From Sarcomyxa edulis (Eukaryota > Basidiomycota > Agaricomycetes > Agaricales > Mycenaceae): 64,000 nucleotides of DNA. Where the stretch lies: positions 434,001 through 498,000 of the forward strand of contig QUOL01000008.1 of the NCBI GenBank assembly GCA_009761415.1, given 5' to 3'. The position numbers were made by a program, and so were the translations under genes. The notes beneath the pieces are model-generated. The model worked only from the letters and a program-made list of their open reading frames with translations. It searched no databases and was not told the origin of the DNA. Within the stretch, counting starts at the first letter, position 1. Each line of letters begins with the position of its first letter. Below are positions 52,694 to 63,476 of this stretch, in pieces.

Positions 52694-53255
52694 ATGACTA
52701 CATTCAGAACCGTCTACGATGAGACCCATCTGGATAGATCTTACTCGGTCCCATCCATCGCTAGTATGGCTGACAGGCCCAACTTGACCGGGTATCTCCC
52801 ACACCACAACCCGGACACAGATGGCGCTTTCTCTATCTGCCTTGCAGGCGGCAACGGGACCTTCATCACCAAAGTACGTGCTCAACCGTCCATGTAAATC
52901 ACGTTCTTATTCTCATCATCATACAACAACTCAGGCCCTCCTCGAATCTATCCCCGCCGAGCACCGTCCCCAGATCGACGCTACAACCACAGGAACCAAG
53001 ATCTCACTCAGTTTTCGTGGGGGAACTCTAGAATCCCTCGGATCAGTCCTGTTCCCCGTCGTCTTCACAACGTCGACTAATCAGAAAGTCCAGTTGATCT
53101 TGTACGCGCTCGTCATCCCCGAATTCCAGATTCCGATGTTTATAGGGAGGAACTCGCTGGCTGCGTCTTTGAAGGGATTCTCTGAGGTCTGGAAGGGCGG
53201 TCCGACCTATACCTTGGACTTTGGGAATGAGAAGATAGATGTGGTGGGATTCTGA
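52694..53255 (+). CDS. Unknown small protein, tandem paralog 2
   Basis: Two exons (52694-52873, 52935-53255) give 166 residues starting MTTFRTVYDET. It is paralogous to the 51356 gene: DRPNLTGYLPHHNPDTDG, an intron at the same place after an ITK/VSK lysine, LLESIPAEHRPQID, and ILYALVIPEFQIPMFIGR. It is shorter at both ends than paralog 1. No known family was recognised. The inverted-repeat element occupies its proximal promoter. Confidence 0.7.
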
Positions 53256-53943
53256 GCGTGGTATACTCTTTGTTCCTGTGGGTGGACGAGTGGACTATCC
53301 AGGCGCGTTACACCGAGGAAGTATGGTCAGTCACGGGTGCTCATAGTCTGAGCTTGATGTGTGTACGAGTCTCCAAGCCTTGTTTCAACGTCGATCTACA
53401 AGCAGAGCAGTATGTGTGAATCTGTATCTATCATGAGGGAAAAAAGTCTATACCGTAGTATAGTATATTTCGAAATTAGCTGTGGGCGCTTATGGGCGCC
53501 TCGAGTTAGGGGTGCTTGTGCTTAGTTGCCTACACTCTGCGAAACAAACAACCGCCTTTGAAATTCAAATACAGGATGTTGACGGCCGCGTTACGCGTCG
53601 ACCTCTGCCGATCATCGTGTACAGCGTGAACTCGAACCTTCCTCCACTGCATGGCTACTTCTGAATTCTAGCGTTACTCATCGGGTCAAACTTGTACACG
53701 CATTAGGTCATTGCTCCAATGTAACTGGGAAGAATGGGGACTCTTCTGAGGTCCAAAATTATTCAATATTGTGATTCGTTCATGATTGTCACGAGGCTAG
53801 GTACTAAGGAAGACTTACTCAGCCTTATCCTATCTACGAGTCACTATCGTCTGGACTCGGCCCCGGAGGTAGTAGATGTAGCAGCATAAATACCCTGACT
53901 ATACTCAGAGGCCATTCACTCGAGACATTCCTGACTCTTACCC
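53256..53943. other. Intergenic region before the aldo/keto reductase
   Basis: About 0.7 kb, with no gene recognised. A weak TATA-like CATAAATA lies near 53886, about 55 bp before the ATG. Confidence 0.4.
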
Positions 53944-55832
53944 ATGGCTTCCACCACTGTCGCGAAAAAGATGCCTTACGGTACGCCATACCGTCCTCCT
54001 TACTGTCGTGACGCCCTCTGAATTACTCCTGCATCTCTAGTTCGTCTGGGAAACTCTGGCTTGAAAGTGTCCAAGATAATTCTTGGATGCATGAGCTACG
54101 GGTCGCCTGAATGGCAGGACTGGGTTCTTTCAGAGGAGGAAGGCATCAAACATATCAAAGCTGCGTGCGTACTAGATTAGCTCTGTGTCTTTCCGATTTC
54201 TTATCGTTGAGCAAATAGATACGAGGCAGGCATCAACGCTTTCGATACGGCCAATGTATGAATAAATTTGGTTCCTCTGCTGAAAATACGCTGACGATAG
54301 AGTTTATGTATAGGTCTACTCCAACGGTCTGTCCGAAGTCGTCCTAGGAAAAGCCATCAAGCAGCTCAACCTCCCAAGGGACGAGATTGTCGTCTTGAGT
54401 AAGGTCAGTAACGATACTGCGTTGCTTTCTTGATCAAAAGATCTTATGTATTCTCTTCAAACAGGTATACTTTGTCGTAGCCCGTGAGCCAGGTGCCAAG
54501 TTCCTCGGGCCAGACGACAACACGGATGCGCTTGGATACGTCAACCAGAGGGGCTTGAGTCGCAAGGTACAGCCGACTTCGAAATTGTACCCAAATGCCA
54601 CTTACTAACATGTGCGTCCGCAACAGCACATCTTCGAGTCCGTGAAACACAGTCTCGAGAGACTCCAACTAGATTACATCGACGTCCTCCAATGTGAGTG
54701 TTACTCTTCTTGACGAAGTGGAACGTCTGATGATATATCCACGACTGTAGGCCATCGCTTCGACAAAGAGACACCTATAGAGGAAACGGTACAGATGCCA
54801 TTGTTGATCCAGCCTCTCTCTATTTGTGCTCACGCGAATCTTCTTCTCTAGATGCAAGCTCTGCACGACGTCGTCCAAGCCGGATACGTACGATACATCG
54901 GAATGTCCAGTTGCTGGGCTTGGCAATGTAAGCCCTCGCTTCCTGACTACAATACCAATCTCTTTCTAATATGCTTCGTCTATCAAAGTCCACGCTATGC
55001 AAAGTCAGTGATTATAGTCTATACCTACGTCCCTCAAGGTAGTTGCTGACCGATAGATATCTAAAAGATTACGCGATTCAGAACAAACTCACGCCGTTCA
55101 TCTCCATGCAGAATCACTACAGTCTCGTGTATAGGGAAGAAGAACGAGAGATGTTCCCCACCCTCAAAGTGAGCGATGTTGTACTTTCCAGGCACACGTA
55201 GCCATCTGACTGACCCCGATTTCTAATATAGATGTTCGGCGTCGGATCAATCCCCTGGTCTCCCCTTGCTCGTGGACTTCTGACTCGGCCCATAAGTCAG
55301 ACGAGTAGCACGAAGCGTGGGGAATCTGACAGGTTTGTATTCTTTCATGTCTCGTGCAAGTTGAAATGATCTCGAATTACACAACAGGATGCTCAAAGGC
55401 TACAACAAGTCGAGCGCTGACATCGTCAATCGGTGAGTTCAATTAGAAACACTCTCGAGGGAACACCCAGCTCTGACCGATACATCCGCAGTGTGGAGGA
55501 ATTAGCCAAGAAGAAAGGATTCACGATGGCACAGATCGCGCTTGCTTGGATCATGAACAAACCGCGTAAGCATCACCGTCTCTCAGGCTTTCTTCGCGAT
55601 CCCGCTCACCTACCCACGCGTACAGACGTCTCTGCTCCCATTGTTGGCACAACTTCCCTCGAGAATCTCAAGGAACTCACAGGTATGATTCACCATCGTA
55701 TGTCTTTCTCTCCACGTGTCTGATCTTGTGTCGTGCGATTCTGTAGCTGCTGTGGACATCAAGCTGACCGAGGAAGAAATGAAGTACCTGGAAGAACCGT
55801 ACCAGACTCAGAATGTCTTTGGTCATTTCTGA
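53944..55832 (+). CDS. Aldo/keto reductase
   Basis: NADPH-dependent cytosolic oxidoreductase of the AKR superfamily (TIM barrel). Many small exons splice to about 340-350 residues. The catalytic tetrad is visible: Asp in AFDTANVYSNG, Tyr in VYSNG, Lys in IVVLSKVYF and His in LQCHRFD. Further landmarks are RLGNSGLKVSKIILGCMSYG at the N-terminus, YIGMSSCWAW, MQNHYSLVYREEEREM, IPWSPLARGLLTRP, and the cofactor-binding APIVGTTSLENLKE near the end. It finishes with YQTQNVFGHF. It resembles the fungal group of versicolorin-reductase-like or YakC-like AKRs. The physiological substrate is unknown. Confidence 0.9.
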
Positions 55833-56040
55833 TCTTCGAGAATCAAGCTTAATGGTAGAAGTCTACGTTGACTCACAAACTGTTCAGCACAGTGGCGTGT
55901 ACAAAAAATCCCAACATCCTCGATTACTGCAATGGATGATTTGCTAGGTCGAACTCTGTGTAAGCTTGTATAAATAGCTTTTTCTACGACTGTCTCAACT
56001 TCGTAAGATAGTTCCAATGAATGCAACCGACCCTTTCTAA

Positions 56041-57069
56041 TCACGGTCTCCAATCTGGATCGGGGCAGTAATCAGGATGCTCTCGAGCAATGAGGTTGTC
56101 TATGGCCTCCTGCGCGCCGGCTAGTAGATCATCATAGTCATCCATTTGCCAATATTCTATGACCAACGAGACAAGTTGCTCTGCGGACTTGATCGCAGAG
56201 ACCAGGACGACTCTTTGATTGAACCTGATGTAGCCTCTAGCACAAGGGTGTACATGAGGACCTGCTTTCTTTGAGAGACTATAAGGTACAACACTCACTC
56301 CGGTTCCAGATGCCGGAGTCCACAGCAAATTCATAGATTTCCTTACACCCATACTCAAACCAGTATTGGGGGGCTACATCATTTAGGCATATCCCGAATT
56401 CTTTATCGCGAGAGCAGGTATGCTTCTTCGCATTCTCAAGATCGATGATCGTAGGTACTAGAGAACCAGGTCTGAAAAGGAGGTTATGCCCGAAAAAGTT
56501 CCCGTGTTCGTAGCCTGCATCGTGAAATTTTATCAGTTGTAAGAACATTTCCCACCTTTGCAATAAAACAAATTCTTCAGAGCCGGACAGCAACAATAGA
56601 ATGAATAGACTCACAAGGTCGGAAGCTCCATTTCGTCGAATGTCATCTGTACCGGCATTGCCTCTCCGCTGTATTCCAGTACGAGGCAGTAAATCGGGCG
56701 CTTACGATTTATACGCCTGTCTACTATAATTTCGGTCTGGAAAAGACCGTAGAAGTTCGGTACGATCCCTTTGAGATCGTTTGACTCGTATAAATGTGCC
56801 TCATGAGAGAGGCTATCAAAATTTTGATTGTCGACATCGACTTTGAGAAAGGCGTCGATGATTTGTTCAGAGTTAGAACGCTGCAATTGTGCACGGAAAA
56901 TGCGAAAACGCGGCCCTAAGAGGGGCGAGCGATGTATTTCCTTGAGTTTTGAGACCACATGATAGTCGATGACAGAAAAAGTTGGCAAGTCCGATAAACG
57001 AGTGAAAGTTAGAGGACCGTTGCGCAGACCCAAGTCCTCGTCGATGATGAGACGTTGCGTCGTGGCCAT
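56041..57069 (-). CDS. Kinase-like protein, tandem array copy 1
   Basis: Three exons. N-lobe-like half: QRLIIDEDLGLRNGPLTF, FLKVDVDN (candidate ATP-site Lys), LSHEAHLYE (candidate helix-C Glu), hinge-like CLVLEYSGE. C-lobe-like half: LIKFHDAGYEHGNFFGHNLL in the place of the HGDxxxxN catalytic loop, with Asn where the catalytic Asp belongs, then TIIDLENAKKHTC, keeping the metal-binding Asp. Exon 3 contains AIKSAEQLVSLV and ends HPDYCPDPDWRP. About 290-300 residues. Likely a pseudokinase or divergent phosphotransferase of the agaricomycete-expanded PKL type. Function unknown. Confidence 0.7.
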
Positions 57070-57285
57070 TTGATGATAGAGTTGTGACCGCGCAGTAACA
57101 AGAGGTACTAATAATCGGACTGACAGGCTTCAGTCACCGGTCTACTTCTCGACGATTGTCTCAAAATTGTATGAAACGAACAATGTAATTTCGACTGAGA
57201 TAGGGACATACTGCATGCGATTGAACAGAAGAAAGTGAAGGACCTCGTAAACTGTGAAGACTCAATTGTAAAGTATTCTTCCTGA

Positions 57286-58298
57286 TCACGGTCTCCAATT
57301 AGGATCCGGACAGTAATTGGGATGATCTTGCGCTATCAGTCTGTCTATGACCTGCTGTGCTTCTTCTAGCAACATTGCATTCATGCTTGGCAAAATGTCG
57401 GGCTCGTGTAGTACCAAAGAGAGAAGATGCTCCGCGGACTTGATTTCGGAGACGTAGAAAGGTGTCCCCAAGAAATAGATGTAATCTAAAGCGTAGAATA
57501 TGTGTTAAAAGTCTTCTTCGAAAACGATCGACAACACTCACGGCCAAACCAGATACCAGACTTCAAAGCATATTCATAAACCTCCTTGCATCCATAATCA
57601 GACCATGTCAAAGGGGCTACTGCTCCTTCATGTACCCCGGTGTGGCGGTCGCGTTGGCACGTGTGTTTCGTGGCGTTCTCAAGGTCAATGATGGTCATCG
57701 CAGAATTGGGGTTTTGGAGGATGTTATGTGCGAAGAACTTTCCATGTTCAAAGCCTGCATCATGGAATGCAAGTAGTTTTAACAACACATTCCACCTTGA
57801 AGACACGTCATTGAGAACCAGGTAGCAACAATAGAAGTAGAAGGCTTACGCGTCATCACGGTCCATTTTATCGAATGCCACCTCTACCGGCTCTCCACTG
57901 TATCCCAAGACGAGGCAATAAATAAAGTCCTTACGGCCTGTACGACTGTCTGCCGCAATTACAGCCTGAAATAGACCGTAGAATCTTGGTACGGGTAACC
58001 CTTTGGGGCCCGGGGTGATGGATTCGTATACATGTGCCTCATGAGAGAGGCTATCGAAGTGTTCCTCGTATAGATCCGCTTTGAGCATGACATCGATGAT
58101 TTGGTCAGAGTCAGAGGGCCGTATCTGTGTCCGGAATAATTGGAAACGCGGCATCATCTTCGACGGGCGATGTATTTGTTCGACTGGTGAGACCGAACGA
58201 TACTCGACAGCAGGAAGAGTAGCCAGGTCCGTCGAGCGAGTGAAAGTCAAAGGACCTTCATAGGGACCCATATCGTTGACGATAAGACGCTGTATCAT
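57286..58298 (-). CDS. Kinase-like protein, tandem array copy 2
   Basis: Same three-exon plan as copy 1, 216 bp upstream of it. It starts MIQRLIVNDMG (58298; an in-frame ATG at 58373 would add a leader absent from the paralogs). Landmarks are MLKADLYE, LSHEAHVYE, CLVLGYSGE, LLAFHDAGFEHGKFFAHNIL (Lys at the catalytic-Asp position) and TIIDLENATKHTC, ending EIKSAEHLLSLV and HPNYCPDPNWRP. It is the closest relative of copy 1. The catalytic Asp is replaced, so phosphotransfer by the usual mechanism is doubtful. Confidence 0.7.
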
Positions 58299-58946
58299 GG
58301 CTATACTAGGAAACACGCTCGGGGTGTACCTTTGTCGAAGTGGACTGTTTGAAAGCAGTCGTAAGCTCGCCAAAGGTTCATCGTGTCTTCGTGTCAGTCG
58401 GCAACTTCAAGCCTTTCAGACTCCGACTGACCCTGGCTCCCCATCATGAATGCATGAGCTGTTGATAGATGTAGGTCATAAGTGTGAGGCTTGTGAGGCC
58501 TTGACGCCTCGAAGCTCGAGGCCCGGGGCTAAACTGGAGTCAGACAAAGCACCCAAGAGCGTGCACATTGGTGACCTGTGAGAACATCGCCTCCAGGAAC
58601 AACAAGTGTTGAAGCCTGTTCTGTATAACACGAGCAAAGTACAACGCAGCAATGAGCGGACTGGTCGTGCAAAAGCTGGGTGTGTAGCTCTTGGAAAAAT
58701 CGAATCTTCGAGAGAATCGAATTTGGCGGCAAGGTGAAAGTTTTGACTGACTTGAGCGTGACTGTCCGATCACATGACATCTCAACGCGTCGCGTGTAAC
58801 GTGGGTCCATCCTTGGGAGATATAGTCTGCTGAGATTACGACCTCTCAAATTATATTGACAGGGTGACCGAGACTTTGAGCTTTCACACAATATATATTG
58901 ATGAGATCTACGAGTAGTCAAATGATCGTGCTCTTGTCAATACTAA
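58299..58946. other. Spacer between array copies 2 and 3
   Basis: 648 bp. An open frame of 130 codons on the minus strand has no similarity to the array genes. No promoter motif could be named. Confidence 0.4.
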
Positions 58947-59959
58947 TCAAGGGAGTCTCCAGTTGGGATCCGGGCAGTAATCAGGATGTCCTTTCTTCTC
59001 CAGAGAGGCTATGACCTTATGTGCCTCAGCCAATTGTCTTCTGTACATAGCTGGTGATGGGTCAGGATGCATCAGATAGACTATATGCTCTGCCGACTTG
59101 ATCGTTTGGACCAAGACCCAGTTGTCCATACAAACAACATATTCTGTAGTGTTGGAATGTAATATTGCTATGAATATCCAGGATAGAATGCGGAAGATAA
59201 ACTCACGATCGAAGAAATATCCGAACTCTATTGCAAATTCGTAAATCTCCTCGCAACCATAGTCTTTCCATGTCCAAGGCGCTACTTCTCCTTCCTTTGT
59301 CCCATCGCGATGACACTCATGCTTCTCAACATGTGCAAGATCGACGATAGTGACCCTGGGTGGAGAGTCTGGAGTGATGAGGATCTTATCCGTGGAGAAA
59401 TTTCCATGCTTGAAGCCTGCGTCGTGGATAAAAAATAGCTTTTCCATCACATCCCGCCTTCAAATTGGATTCTTGAGAGGCAGAGAGAACGCTAGAAGTA
59501 AAAGACTCACACAACATCACGGCCCATCTTCTTGAGGGTCGTCCCTGCTGGCACTGACTCTCCGCAGTACTCCAATACAAGGCAAGCCACCGTGTCATGA
59601 CCTTTACCGTTGGGCCACGGAAGTTTAGCCTGAAAAAGACCGTAGAATTGAGGCACGAGCCCTTTGAAGACACCTTGTTCGTACAAATCTGCCTCCCGAG
59701 AGAGGCTCTCGCGATCGGTGCTATAAACAGTGATCTTGAGAAAGACATCGCGGGCGAGAACATCATTCTGGTCGGAGGGCTCTAGTTGGGCACGGAATAA
59801 ACGATAACGCGATCCCATGTTTTGTTTGATTCGGATGCAATTTTCCTGTGTGATTGTGTAATCAACACCAGGAAGAGTAGTTGAACTCGACAAACAATCG
59901 AAGACGATAGGTCTGTCAGAACCTAGTAAATTGTACTTCAGGGTAAGTTGGTGGACCAT
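58947..59959 (-). CDS. Kinase-like protein, tandem array copy 3
   Basis: It starts MVHQLTLKYNLLG. Landmarks are VFLKITVYS, LSREADLYE, CLVLEYCGE, HDAGFKHGNFSTDKIL (Asn for the catalytic Asp, and Lys for the metal-binding Asn of the loop), TIVDLAHVEKHEC, TIKSAEHIVYLM and HPDYCPDPNWRLP. The last intron is a multiple of three and has no stop, so a read-through isoform with an extra segment is possible. It is the only copy that has changed both loop residues. Confidence 0.7.
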
Positions 59960-60264
59960 TGCGATTGGAAAGGGCGCTGTATGGCAGCAAGTCGAGGAAG
60001 TGGTTCCTCACACCTGGTCGCGATTAAACGAGCATCGTTGCGTATTACGTGGCGACCCTTCAGAACACGCCTCCGGAAAGCCCCGGCAGCATCGTGTAGG
60101 CCCATCCCACATCCAGCTAACAAGGGGGACGGAGGGGTCACGGTTATCTTCTGACCATTCACTACACAAAAGTTTAGTTGGTTTTCTGACTCTGACTGAG
60201 GACAAGGAAGAACAAGACGCGTTTTGAAGCTGTAACTTGCAATTTCCGCCACCCATTAGCTAAA
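59960..60264. other. Spacer between array copies 3 and 4
   Basis: 305 bp upstream of copy 3. No recognisable gene; presumed promoter and terminator sequence. Confidence 0.4.
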
Positions 60265-61321
60265 TCATCCCGTCGCCTTGGACTCAGACTCGGGCTCCTC
60301 ACTTGGCTGCCAGCTGGGATCTGGATTGAAATGCGGATGATCCTGACGCTCCAAACGGCGTATAATCTTCCGAGCTGACTCTAGCCTCACTTTCTTCGTT
60401 ATACACCTCGCAACATCCTCGTCATGAATCATAGAAGCGAGGTGTTCCGCAGACTTGATATTCCAGACACTAACGGATAGCCCGTAGAAATTCACGAATT
60501 CTGTATAGCACAGAGCAACAATATCAATATCAAATCTCCAAAAGCGAAATTGAATGCAGTTTGACACACCGTCGAGCCAAATACGAGTTTTTTCACCGAA
60601 CTGTAGAAGTTCAACGCATCCTAACTCAGAAGTCCACGGAGCTACACGTCCTATATCCATAGGTATCTTACGACCGCACTGATGAGGTTCTGTATATTCG
60701 AGATCGATGATTATGGGCAGAGTACGACCCTCGCGATTATGCAAGAGATTTTCCGACCGAAGCTTCCCATGTCGGAAGCCCGCCTCATGGAATTTCACCA
60801 GTTGGTGCACCGAGTCTGCTCTTCTCGTGTATTCGTGAGCAGAAAGATGACAGGAGAGAGATGATAGAGACTCACATGAAGTCACGATCCAGTTCTGCCA
60901 AATTATTTCCTATAGGATCACCGCAGTCTTCCAAGACAAGGCAAGTAGCCTTGAGCGAAACAGTCGGATCGAGATCCAGCAAAACTTCAGCTTCAAAGAG
61001 GCCGTAGTACTCAGGCACGAGTCCCTTCAATGCACCTGTCTCGTATATACTCGCTTCATGAACAAGGATCTTATCGTAACCACGAAGGTCGACCTTCATG
61101 ATCACATCAATAGTATGTGAGGCATCGGTCGCCACCAGTTGCGTTCGAAAGACGTAGAAGCGTTGGTATTCACGAGAATTCCTTGTGAGCTGTTTGACGA
61201 AGTAGTCGGTGGGAGCAGGATCGGGATGGGTAGGCAAAGGGGAAACACGTTCGAGCGTCAAGGCGTGGTTGCATGCTCTGAACATGCCGTACCGAGGCTC
61301 GACGATGATACGTTGGACCAT
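60265..61321 (-). CDS. Kinase-like protein, tandem array copy 4
   Basis: It starts MVQRIIVEPRYGMF. Landmarks are VIMKVDLRG, LVHEASIYE, CLVLEDCGD, VKFHEAGFRHGKLRSENLL (Lys for the catalytic Asp, loop Asn kept), IIIDLEYTEPHQC, WNIKSAEHLASMI and HPHFNPDPSWQP with an extra acidic tail EEPESESKATG. It is more diverged than copies 1-3 but shares the same exon plan. The intron between the last two exons is bounded by VSNCIQF-coding sequence and its exact borders are uncertain. Confidence 0.68.
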
Positions 61322-61793
61322 TCCACTTCACAAAGGCGAAGGTGGAGGGCTCAGAAGAGAACGAGGAAAAGAATTAGTAACAAATCGTTGTCTAGCCGAG
61401 GCTCCGATTGAAATGGATGCTCGTGCGAGCACATACGGATCGAGAGAAAGCTTGACTTTTCATGCAGGTACATCCTAGACATCTTCCTTCAGAGAGAGAG
61501 ATGAGATGAGGCATGGTATGATGGTAGCGCTAGCTAAAGTCTGCAGAGTGACTCGGACTCGGGCTCGAAAAACAGGAATTGCAGTGGCAGTGCACAAACG
61601 TATCCAGGCGCCTTGTAACCTAACAGATCTGCACTGCAATTCCCGAATTACATCCAACTGGAAATGAGAAACGCAAGACATTCAATGACATTATCCAAGT
61701 GTTAATTCAAAATGACTATCTAAGCCAGGGTGAGTTTCCCACATTGTGAGCTATACAGACGACGGAGTCAATTGCCACATGCGGATCCGAGTC
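61322..61793. other. Spacer between array copies 4 and 5
   Basis: 472 bp without a supportable gene or repeat. Confidence 0.4.
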
Positions 61794-62849
61794 CTAAGCA
61801 TCCTCATTGAGCTGCAGCAAAGGATGCGACTGGCGCTTCAAATCATCTACAAGCTTCCGGGCGGTTTTCAACCTTATCTCAGCTGCCACAGTACACTCCC
61901 TGTCAGTAACAAGGGAAGCGAGGTGCTCCGCGGATTCGACATCAGCGACGAAGACCATGGTCCCAAAAAAATCGAACATGGCTGAAACGTCAAGCATCGA
62001 ATTCGTCAGATGCATAGCGAAAGGAAAGGCGCAAGGGTAGGGAGCACTTACCTGGAAACCAGATGTTGGTCTCCCACGCAACCCAGTCGTGGATCTCCCT
62101 ACATTCAAATGAATACACCTCCGGGGCGATGTCTCCTTTGTTGATCGGTAGAGTACGACGGCATATGTGTGGCTCGGACTGAGCAAAATTGATGAAGAAC
62201 GGTATACCGTTATTATTGAGGATGTTATTCTCCTGTATGTCTCCGTGTTGGAGGCCAGCGGTGTGGAGCTCGACTAGTTGTTCTACGACTTTCAACCTTG
62301 CTCGACAGTCCGAGGTGAGCGGAGTCGAAGGAAATGATGATAGAAGAAAACTCACGCGACATCGGTATCCTTTTCGAAGCCTTCTGGCATAGACTCGCCA
62401 CAGTACTGCAAGACAAGACAAGTGATTTTGTGCGTGGATAGTTCATCACCATGGATGACGGTGACTTTTGTTTCGTAATGCCCGTAAAATCGAGGAACGA
62501 CGCGCCCTTGTAAGGGTTTCAAGGTCGTTTCGTAGAACTGTGCTTCCTTCGATAAAGATTTGAAACCTATGTTACCCCTCAAGTCGACCTTGAGAATAAC
62601 ATCGAGAGTTGACTTGGAGCCGGAATCTGGATCCGGTATGAGCTGGGTGCGAAAGATGGCGAAATGCTCTCGCAGGTGAGGAGCCTCATGAGGGATTCGG
62701 GTGACGTGTTTTACGGGCAAGTAAGTGGTAGTGGCCCGGGGTGAGTTGGGGCTGGGGAGTGGCAACACAGGTGTGAAGATCACAGGGTATAGGTTTCCGG
62801 GGTTCTTGCCCCGTATGCCTATGTCGCAGTCGATGATAAGTTGGTCCAT
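61794..62849 (-). CDS. Kinase-like protein, tandem array copy 5 (retains HGD loop)
   Basis: It starts MDQLIIDCDIGIRGKNPGN. Landmarks are VILKVDLRG, LSKEAQFYE, CLVLQYCGE, LVELHTAGLQHGDIQENNIL and then FFINFAQSEPHIC. This is the only member with an intact HGDxxxxN catalytic loop, but the metal-binding Asp (DLE in the others) is Asn. It also lacks the YCPDPxW ending, reading HPLLQLNEDA. The DVESAEHLASLV segment confirms the relationship. It is probably the member closest to the ancestral kinase-like form, at the outer edge of the array. Confidence 0.7.
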
Positions 62850-63385
62850 GTTCAACTCGGACTGCAATACTCGTTAGAAAGGTAGTTTGAGAACAGATAT
62901 GATGGGTTTGGTAGACTGTAGAAAGAAGAGCAATTCGTGAGTTGTACTTATAGTAGATATCAACAATGGGATGCTCAACATATCGAATAATAGTGACAGA
63001 AGGCCTACAATTGCAAGGTCGCGCGATCGTCAATTGTCTCTGCGCTTGCGGCGTGGCAAGCCTCGCAAACTTGATGATACCGGTCAGGCCTACAGACCAG
63101 ACAGTGTGTACTGTACACGTACTGGTACACGCTGGTACACGTCGAACCTGCAAAAAATATCGATCTCAGTGTGACCTGATCTCACGCCGGCTTCGCGGCT
63201 TGTCTTCGGAGCCAATATTTGAAGCCAATCAGATTTTTTGTTCGCAAGAATTAGGATGCGCCTCTTTGAATCTTTCGGTGGCACAAGTAGCGCTGCGGGC
63301 CTTGGGCGTCCTCGTTGTGGTAAGTATACGTGTCCTTGAGTTCCTCGAGGTTCCACAGTGGCTGTCTGTTGCGCCCTGCCCACTG
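62850..63385. other. Divergent intergenic region
   Basis: Flank between array copy 5 and the right-edge gene. It contains a short tandem motif TACTGGTACACGCTGGTACACG near 63120-63140. No gene was recognised. Confidence 0.4.
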
Positions 63386-63393
63386 TATATAAA
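63386..63393 (+). promoter_or_regulatory. TATA box of the right-edge gene
   Basis: TATATAAA lies 84-91 bp upstream of the ATG at 63477, in good position for a strong core promoter. Confidence 0.55.
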
Positions 63394-63476
63394 GGGCCTC
63401 TAGTTCACAGTGCTCTTGCATCGGTCCTCCTGAATAACTCGAATCTCGAACTCTGAAGCTTGAAGCTTGAAACATT

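Noticed and set aside
51356..53255. Retropepsin-like identity for the tandem pair, from the IPxFIG-type strand
   Set aside because: No D(T/S)G catalytic motif is present in either protein.
56041..62849. Array interpreted as aminoglycoside phosphotransferases or standard Ser/Thr kinases
   Set aside because: The catalytic loop or metal site is altered in every copy and no glycine-rich loop is clear; only a kinase-like label is justified.
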